From Bacteroidales bacterium (GTDB taxonomy: Bacteria; Bacteroidota; Bacteroidia; Bacteroidales; F082): a DNA stretch of 34,327 nt. The notes beneath the pieces are model-generated. The model was not told the DNA's origin. It made no database searches and saw nothing but the letters and a program-made list of their open reading frames with translations. Location of the stretch: contig JAFTUF010000005.1 of assembly GCA_017466405.1 (NCBI GenBank), forward strand, positions 1-34,327, given 5' to 3'. The position numbers and the translations under genes are program-made. Every line of letters begins with the position of its first letter. The stretch's first letter is position 1. Below, in pieces: positions 1-8,400 of the stretch.

Positions 1-45
1 ACTAATGTTATTATGTATTTTTTCATATTTTTTTCTTTTTGAAAA

Positions 46-130
46 GTCAACGGACAACGGTCAACGGTCAACAGTCCTTGGGTATGCATTTTGGACGAAG
101 TCTGTTGTCTGTTGTCTGTTGACTGTTGTC
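46..130. repeat. Inverted pair of heptamer arrays
   Basis: Four heptamers of the type GTCAACG (46-73) face four heptamers of the type TGTTGTC (103-130), and the second set is close to the reverse complement of the first, so the segment can fold into a long imperfect hairpin. It ends 2 bp from the stop codon of the leftward giant surface-protein gene and may act as its terminator (inference). Bases 1-45 are AT-rich and hold no gene I can support. Confidence 0.8.
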
Positions 131-132
131 AT

Positions 133-3100
133 TTATAAAATTATTTTTTGTACTTTAACTCCTTCTTCATTAATAACTCTGATAATGTATGCTGCATTAT
201 TGAAGCCGCTTACGTTGATTCTGTTGTTTGCGCTTTCAACTTCGCTTGTATAGACAACTCTGCCCATCATATCGATGATTTGTACAGAGCCTTCGATGTT
301 GAGGATGAGGTCTTCGCCAGAAACGTATGCAAAATGGCTGTTGTCTGTTGGCTCTTGTCCGTTGACTTTTAATTTAACGATGAAACGGTTGTAGTCGTCG
401 TTGCTTGTTGCTGTGAAGTTATAGTCTTCAACCAATAAATTTGTCTCAATTCCTGTGAAGCGGTCAACCAAGGTGAGAGTTTTGAATTTACCATTAGGTT
501 GAGCAGCGATGGTGTAGTTACCCATTTGAGTTGCTTCGAAAGCCACGTCAACCATTGTCACTTCTCTGTCGAAGTTAGCTATACCGTAACGGGTGTCGTT
601 CTTAGCCACGAAGATGTTAGCGATGCCTTCGTTGAAGTTTTGGAGTTTGTTGAAGCCTTCTTTTTCAGCGCCGCTGAGGCTGATGATCACGTTATCGCTG
701 CCTTCTTTGCCTGTAGCGATGAGGTTGATGCTTTCAACTTCCTCATCTCTACCTCTCTTACTATTTGCATTTCCGTAAGATACTGAAGGATCATAGTCTG
801 TTGTCTTTACGAAGAATGCGTCGCCAACAGGGATAGTGCCAGTTGTTTTGTAAACATAAGCATTACCTGCTGCATTTAATACAGCGCAGCCTTCTACCAT
901 ATTTTCAAAATAGAAGCCTCTTAAGTCCATATCGAAAGTGAATGGGTTGCCGAGGAGGTGGAAGTTAGCGTGGTCTTTGATTGAACCTGTTGTATATGAC
1001 AGATTATCCCATGAATAATATTGAGCGTTGCTAAGTGTACCAGCAAAAGAAACTGTTTCTTTTTGTTCGTGCGACAACAAATAACCAATGCCTAAATCGA
1101 AATTAGCTGACTCAAAAGCACCATTGTTAGCTGCGTCTTTATGGTTAAGCCATTCTGCCTCTTGTGATCCATCATATTTATACAGGTCGTAGTCATATTC
1201 ATCAAATCCAAAGCCTGTGAATTGAGGTATATTGACATCTGTGAATGGAGAAGCCACAAAGTTCCATCCTTCTCTATTATTTGCGGACCACACCTCAGGT
1301 CTGTTAAGATTCATATTTAATTTAGCTTTTACACCTTCTGATGTATGATATATTTGAGCGCCGTCTTCGATGAGCAAGTTAGCTGCTACAGTATTCATTA
1401 AACGGCCTCCCACCATAAGTTTTACTCCTTCAGGAAGTGTCAAGGAAGCTTCACTATTTATCATCATATTTTTGACTATTGCGAGGTCTGTATTCAACAC
1501 TGCTGCTGCATCTATAACGACATTCACAGTGGCGGTTTGCGGATAAGTTCCTTTCCAGTTGAGAGAATTGTTCCATTCTGTACCGTGTGAGCCATTAAAC
1601 ACACTCCAAGCCTCTTTTGTAATAGCAGGAGACCAGTTTACTTTTGACTCTACCATTGGAACTGCTGATACTACAACATCGTCGATGTATGTTTCTGCCC
1701 ACTGAGCTGTAGTGCATTCAAAATCAATTTGAATTCTCTTACCAACATAATTACTCAAATCTATCTCTTTATATTGATATTCTGACACATTATTATCCAT
1801 TTGGATATATTCCGATTTATTATCATCTAAGTTTGTTACCTTTACCTTAAAATTATTATCTCCATAATTTTGACCCCAATATATATACGGATAATTCTTG
1901 TAATAGAAACTTAAAGAAGCTGAGTTACATTCATTCAAGTCAATTTCTGGGGTGGTTAATTTAAATATATATCCAGCTGTAGAAGAACGTACATAAGCAC
2001 TATAAGTTCCATTATTAGCATACGAATTATTGAAGTACCAACCTTGTACATAAGCATAGCTTGAATATCTTGTCCATCCTTCTGGCATTACACCACTGTG
2101 TTCAAATCCTTCATTTATAAATTGTGCAATTCCACCAGGAGCATAAGTCGTAACTCCATATTCATATTTGTCACCTATTTCCAATTCTGCCCAGTCTGCA
2201 TCATTTAATTGCTTTGCTGTAATGTCGGAAGCTATCTTTTCAACATCGCCTGTTTCAACATTTCTTCTATAAACATTGAATGTTTCATATTCGTCTGTTG
2301 TCCATGTTGTCTTTGATTCATAGTATAAATCAACAGATGTAACGTCAATTGACACTTCAGGATTTGGTTGCATTACCATTTCAATTTCATTATCCATAAC
2401 ATGTTCAACCTCAACGCCATTCATCTCTGCATCTTGATAATCTAATCTTGAAACAGATACTTTATATGAACCAACCAATGTTTCAACCTCGAACTTACCT
2501 TCGAAGTCTGTAGTTGTATTATAAGTCATTGACTCTCCAAACTCTTCTGTACCTGCAATAACAACTACTGCACCACTTACTGGATTTGAACCATCGGTAA
2601 CAATACCTTTTATAGTACCTTTACCTTTTACTTTAATATTAACTGGTTCAGATTTCTTCGATTCTCCTAAGTCAGTGTAAACAGCTGTTACAGTGATATT
2701 CACGCCTTCTGTGCTGTTATAAGCATTGATTGCAAAGGTGTATTCATTGCCTACTATTGCTTCTGTATTAACTTTCTTGTCTCCAACATAAACATTATAT
2801 GAAGCAGCTTTTTCAACAGTATTCCATGAGATAGTAATCTCGTCGCCTATAGTAACAATCTCCTCATTTTCTGTTATTACATTTTCAGGAACGCCTAATG
2901 TTGTAACGAACGACCATGTTTCGGTTTCAGTTGTACCTCCATCATTTACAGCTTTTACTGTCCAGTAATATCTTGTATTATTCGATAAGTTTTCTGTTTG
3001 GTAGAAATTGTTTTCAACTTCTATAGCCTCGACATTTTCTAAAGATTCATTTGTTCCGATATATACATTGTATGATGTTGCATATTCAGCAGCTTCCCAA

Positions 3101-5056
3101 GTTAATTTAGGATTATCTTGTTCTGTTGCTTCATTTTCTGGAGCTGTGAGAGCGAATGCTTCTGGAGCAGGTATAGGTTCTGTAGAGAGATTTACAGTGA
3201 AAGCCTTATCAGCTGCTGCAACTAAATAGTAAGTACCAGAAGGATATTGAACGCCATCTATTGCAGGAGCAACGCCTCTTGATTTGCTGCTGCCGTCAGT
3301 GAGAGCGAGGTTGTCGATAGCTATAAAGTAATTATCAGTAGATTCATAATGTTTAAATCCAATATATAATGACTTTCCATTGTAGTCTTTTAAGTCTAAA
3401 TCTACATGTTTTACTGTATAACTATAACCAGAATTATAAGTTTCTTTAAAAATTTCTGTAAAATTTTCTCCATCTTCAGATACAACGACGGCATAAGTCT
3501 CACCATAATTAGTTGTTAATACATCATAAGAAAATTTTGATAAACTGGTAATATGATATTTGTCTTTTGTATAGAAAATATTAATAGGAGAATATGCTAC
3601 CCATGAACCTGTTTCATTACTAGAGGAATAAGATGTCATTGCTAGGTTTACATTTTGATGTGGAGTTTTTATAGCCCAATTATTTCCATCACCATCTTCA
3701 TCTATTAAATTAAACTTGCTTATATCTTGATCATTAAAGTCAAATGAGAATGTGGTAGGACCTTCCGGGCCTGCTTGAACACCTTCGTAGTTGTTGTTTG
3801 AAGAAGGACCATTATTATTTGCCAAATCATCTTCTTTGTAGATAGCGAGGTAGCTGTCGGCAAGGTTTGTACCTGTTACTTCTGCAGATACGACAACATC
3901 TTTATCTAAAGTAAATTTATAAACAGCGTCTGGAGCATTGCCGTCTGTTTCTTCACCTGGAAGGATATAATCGTCGTGTAAGTTTGCGAATGTAGGAGTG
4001 TCGGTAAAAGAGTTGTTTGCATCGAAAGTAACTGTTGTAAATACTTCTATTGCATCTGGTGCTGTAGCTGTGTAAGCAGTAGCTGTAACAGGAATTGTTA
4101 TATCATCTACGTCATCAGCTTTAATTGTGATAGCACCTTCTTGAGTACCTGTAACGTTAGCTTCTTTATTGTAACCTACGTTAAAAGTGAAATTTTTACC
4201 CAAATCATCACTTGTAGGGACATTGCTAATTGTGAAGAAATTGTTATTGCATGTTACGCTTGTAACTTTTGTAGAAGAAACTTCAACTTCAACATCTTGA
4301 GAAGATGTTGTTTTCTCTGACCAGTAGTCGCCCATTCTTACATCGCCGAGAGCGATAGAAGTTTCAGAGACTTCGATGCTTGGTTCTTGAGTTGTAGCTT
4401 CGATGGTGAATTGGACGTAACTATTACAACGGACGCCATTCCATGAAAATCCATTATCATTGTAAAAATCATCTCCGCCCAAACCTACGGCATTTGATGG
4501 ATTATATGCATTAGAATCGTTATTAACAGATAATGAACGTCTTCCTTCTGTTATATAGGAATAATATTGCATCTGTCCAGATGTGTAATAATATTCCGAA
4601 ATATCATTTACACAAAGTATTAAGTTTCCACCTTCATAATAGAAAGGTTTATCCAATGTGATAGTGGTCCATTCGTCAGTATTAAAAGAAAGTTCTCCTT
4701 CATACAACTTCTCCCCCGTCATGTTCACCCAATCAGTAGATGATGCAAAGATTGACTTATCAGTGTGTTGTAAATAAATCTGAAACTTTCTATTTTGAGG
4801 ATATAACTTAGCTTTAAATGAAATCTTTGTTATGTTACCTGTCTTATTCTGCATTTCTGCAGCAGTGAAAATTTGTTGTGTTAAAGAGTATGCACCATAA
4901 TTTCGAGAAGGGATGTAGTATGAAGCTCCATCTGCTTCTCCATCCGCATTACCAATAGTAATAGTTTGTGTTTTTTGTGCATTAAGCACATTTAATTTCA
5001 CCCCCCCCAAGTAGGGTTAGGCACATCAGTGCTAAAAGAATAAATTTTTTCTTCAT
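133..5056 (-). CDS. Giant T9SS-sorted adhesin-like surface protein; signal peptide out of frame at a G8 tract
   Basis: No enzyme activity is visible; the protein is probably exported and anchored to the cell surface by T9SS. The open frame as read starts only at a TTG (5010) and lacks a signal peptide. Just upstream, an ATG at 5056 encodes a classic signal start (MKKKFILLALMCLTLLG) in another frame, which stops after 24 codons. Dropping one G from the eight-G run at 5001-5008 joins the two frames into a protein of about 1640 residues with a likely cleavage site LNA|QKTQ. Body (numbered from the TTG): N-terminal module shared with the divergent neighbour (about 15-200), choice-of-anchor-J/cleaved-adhesin-like modules (about 420-575 and 965-1118), two FN3-like domains (615-797), a carboxypeptidase-regulatory-like domain (798-880), and a C-terminal T9SS type A sorting domain (about 1560-1625). 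The frameshift may be real, phase-variable or a sequencing error. Confidence 0.88.
339..366. repeat. Heptamer array inside the coding sequence
   Basis: Four consecutive 7-bp units (TGTTGTC-like) lie within the reading frame of the giant surface protein and encode residues about 1549-1558 (VNGQEPTDNS), the linker just before the sorting domain. The unit closely resembles the intergenic array at 103-130. Confidence 0.75.
5001..5008. repeat. Homopolymeric C8/G8 tract (possible contingency locus)
   Basis: Eight C on the + strand (eight G on the coding strand) fall within the signal-peptide region. Eight G gives a 24-codon peptide ending in TAA. Seven G would fuse the signal peptide to the rest of the 1640-residue protein. 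Such tracts are known elsewhere as slipped-strand phase-variation sites. Confidence 0.8.
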
Positions 5057-5232
5057 AAATAGTTTAATTTTTAAATTTAATTTAAATTGTTAATAATATC
5101 TGTTACTTTAATAAATTCAAATATCAACAAAAAATAAAATAAAAATACAATGCAACAGCTGAGAAAGCTAGTGTTTGGTAGGGTTTATGTAGTTGTAAAT
5201 CAGAAATAAAAATAGTTGTTTAAAAAGCGGCG

Positions 5233-5240
5233 CAAAGGTA
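5233..5240 (-). promoter_or_regulatory. Candidate -7 box for the left giant gene
   Basis: On the minus strand it reads TACCTTTG, matching the Bacteroidota -7 consensus TAnnTTTG. I see no clear -33 TTTG at the expected distance. It lies about 177 bp upstream of the ATG at 5056. Confidence 0.4.
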
Positions 5241-5286
5241 CGATATTTTTTTAAATGTTAAAATATATTAAGAGATTTTTTTTGGT

Positions 5287-5343
5287 AGAGACGTATCAAT
5301 TACACCAATGAAAATAATAAACAAGATGTAATTGCTGCGTCTT
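5287..5343. repeat. GAGACG dispersed hairpin element, copy 1
   Basis: Left arm AGAGACGTATCAATTACA and right arm TGTAATTGCTGCGTCTT surround an A-rich loop containing GAAAATAA. It is almost the same as the copy at 26073-26127, including the same arm mismatches, so the two are copies and not independent palindromes. Confidence 0.85.
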
Positions 5344-5370
5344 GAGATACCGCAAAAAAATCTTTTATCT

Positions 5371-5404
5371 TTTGTCATTAGACTTTAGACTTTTTCTATC
5401 TTTG
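5371..5404 (+). promoter_or_regulatory. Candidate promoter for the right giant gene
   Basis: TTTG at 5371-5374, then a 22-bp spacer and TATCTTTG at 5397-5404, resemble the Bacteroidota -33/-7 arrangement. The start codon is at 5496, giving a leader of about 85 nt. Confidence 0.55.
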
Positions 5405-5495
5405 CAAATTCTTTTTCACCTATATATATTATAGTGACTCTTGATAATATTGTATAACATTTAAATACTTTTAGATTAACTAAATTAATTTTTAC

Positions 5496-8400
5496 ATGAA
5501 AAGATTATCATTTTTTCTGATGATGTGTTTTATGATATCATGCGGTATCGTCAAGGCACAGGTCCCAGTATTAATAGGTTCTGGTGACAATCATTGCGGA
5601 GCTCTTCCTATTGAAGAGTATTTTAACTACAGTATCTCACAGCAGATTTACACTGCCGAGGAGATGACTGCCACTCCTGGCGCTATCACCAAGGTAGCTT
5701 TCAAGATGGCTAACGCTTCATACGTAGAACGTAACATCAGCGTTTATTTAGCTAACACCGACAAAGAATCATTCAGCAGCACCACCGACTGGGTGACTCT
5801 CTCAATGCAAGACTTGATGTTCAGCGGAAACGTCTTCTATCCTGGCGCAGCTGGCGACTGGTTGGAGATTGAGCTTACAAAGACTTTCAACTATAGCGGA
5901 GGTAACATCCTCGTCTGTGTCACCGACCAGACTGGCTATTCCGTAGAATATGAAAGCGACGCTCGTTTCTACACATACTCAACAGGTTCAACACCAAGAT
6001 CTCTTAACAAGGCAAGATCACAATATTCATTCAACGTGACTAACCTCGCCGACGTCTATGGTAACTATCAAGGCAGCAACCCTTATTATAACAACCAGAT
6101 AGAATTCACCTTGACAATAGAAGGCGCAGAAGAAAATCCTATCGTCATCACTCCAGATCCTATCGCATTGGGCGAACGTCCAGTAGGCGCATGGATGAAT
6201 CCTTACGAAGTGGAAATACAATCTAACTTGGCTTCTTTAAACATCACATCAATCGAATCTTCTAACTCAGCATTCAGCTTGACAGACGCTGACACTCCAA
6301 TGGAAGTGACATACGGCAACCCTGCTACAATAGGCGTTTCTGTCGTAAGCGGAAACGGCGAGATAAGCGGACAACTCACATTTAGCTACGAAGGCGCTGC
6401 AGAAGATAAAGTCGTCGAGATGACTGCAACAGCATATACCCCTGTCAGCCCTGACGTATGGGAACTCGCTAAGGAAGTGACAGTATTCCCTGCCATGGAA
6501 ATGCCAACAGTATCGACATTACATCATAACTACAACTTGCCTTTCGCAGGTGAAGACGGTAAAGACGCTGTCTATAAACTTGTCTTGACAGCCGACAAAC
6601 TCATGACTGTCACGGCAGGCGGTGCAAACAGCAAAGCTATCCTTTACGAAGAAGGTTTCGGCGGCAAAGGCGGTCCTGATGTTGACAACTATTATCCACT
6701 TCAAACATCATCATTTATTTCAAATATGTTGGTTCCTGCCGGAACTTATTATTTGGTGGCATCTACAACAGAAGCTTCATTGTTAGTTTACATCAGCTTA
6801 AGCGATGTTCCTGCTCCAGGCAAGACTTTCAATCCTAACCCAGCTGATATGACAGCTGACGTTACAAACCCAGAGCTCTCATGGGAATTCGGTAACAACA
6901 CAGTAGAATATCAAGTGTTGTTAGACACACAAAATCCTCCTCAGAACGTTGCCGTCAACTGGACCAACGATCTCGAAACAGAATATACAATAGCAAACCT
7001 TTCTAACAACAACATCTACTATTGGCAAGTCAACGCTCGTAACGACGGCGGCACCACCAATGGCGACGTATGGTCATTCTCAACTCCTTTCGACGCTCCT
7101 ACTGGCTTGACAGCATCCGATTACACTATCTACGAAGGCGATGAAGTTGTTGTCACATGGAACGAAGTCGATAATGACGTTATCTTAGGTTATAACATCT
7201 ACGTCAATGGCACAAAGAAAAACGATGAAGTCATCACCGACAATACATATACTTTAGATGAGCTTTCATACAATATTGGCGGTTACAGCATCAGCGTGAC
7301 ATCAGTCTATGCTATCGCTGAGTCATCTCATAGCGAAAGCGTAATAGTTTACGTGACAGGAACAAACAACATCTTAGGTAATGTTTATGAAATAGACGGC
7401 ACTACAGGCATCAGCGGTTGCACCGTTACTTTTGTCGGTCAAGATGAATTTGGAACAGACAGAACATATACATTCAATACAAACGACGGCGGTGCTTTCA
7501 GCGGCACAATACTCTGCGGTGAATATGTCGCTACAGCTACAGCAGAAGGCTACCAAAATGCAGAACTTCAAGTCAGCGTAAATCACGGCGCTCCAACAAC
7601 AGTCAACTTTATAATGTATGAAGATTACAATACCGTTGACTATGTTGAAGCTTCATTGAGCGGCGATGCTGTTTTAGTTGAATGGGATATGGAAAGAGTT
7701 CTCAAAGGATTAGCAGAAATAGAAAATGTATTCAGCTCAGAAAACAATCCTAAAGAACCAATCGAAGAGACACGTGCTTTCAACAGCTATAAGGTTTATA
7801 GAAATAACATCAACACAGAAGACTTCGTCAACGTAGGAAGCAACATCACTACAACATCATACACCGATAATGGATGGAACGATGTAGAACCTGGCGCATA
7901 CAAATGGGGTGTCTCTGTCGTTTATGATGGCAACCGCGCTGAGCAAGTCGTGATGGAAGAAGACTTCGAAGGCGGCAGTATGCCAACAGGATGGACAATC
8001 TTCGAAGACCCAGAAGATCCTGATTATTACATCTCCGACTGGGGTGTTAAAACCAGCGCTTCAGGTTACAACGCATACGAAGGCAACTACGCAGCTTTCA
8101 GCCAAGGCTCTCCTGTAAACTCTGACTTATATTTGGTGACACCGGCTATCGACCTCAGCCGCTGCCCTAACGCACAGATGAAGTTACACTACATCTCACC
8201 ATCATGGGGACCAGACGTCAACACATTCTTAGTAAAGATAGCTAACAGCCCAACAGGCCCTTGGACAGTGCTCTACTCATCAGATGCCGATAACGTATCT
8301 GCATGGACAGAAATAACTATCGATTTGTCAGACTATACTTCAGACGATACATACATCGCATTCGTCAACGATAACAATTACGGTTATTGTGTAGGTGTCG

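Larger units (their letters stand above)
5057..5495. other. Divergent intergenic region between the two giant genes
   Basis: This stretch is AT-rich and has no convincing gene. It holds a leftward -7 box, one copy of the dispersed GAGACG hairpin, two TAGACTT-type heptamers (around 5379-5392) and a rightward promoter with a -7 box at 5397-5404. Untranslated leaders of roughly 85 nt (right) and 170 nt (left) are implied if these boxes are used. Confidence 0.6.

Noticed and set aside
5001-5010. TTG at 5010 as the true start of the left giant protein
   Set aside because: It would remove the signal peptide from a T9SS protein, while a perfect signal peptide lies just upstream in another frame.
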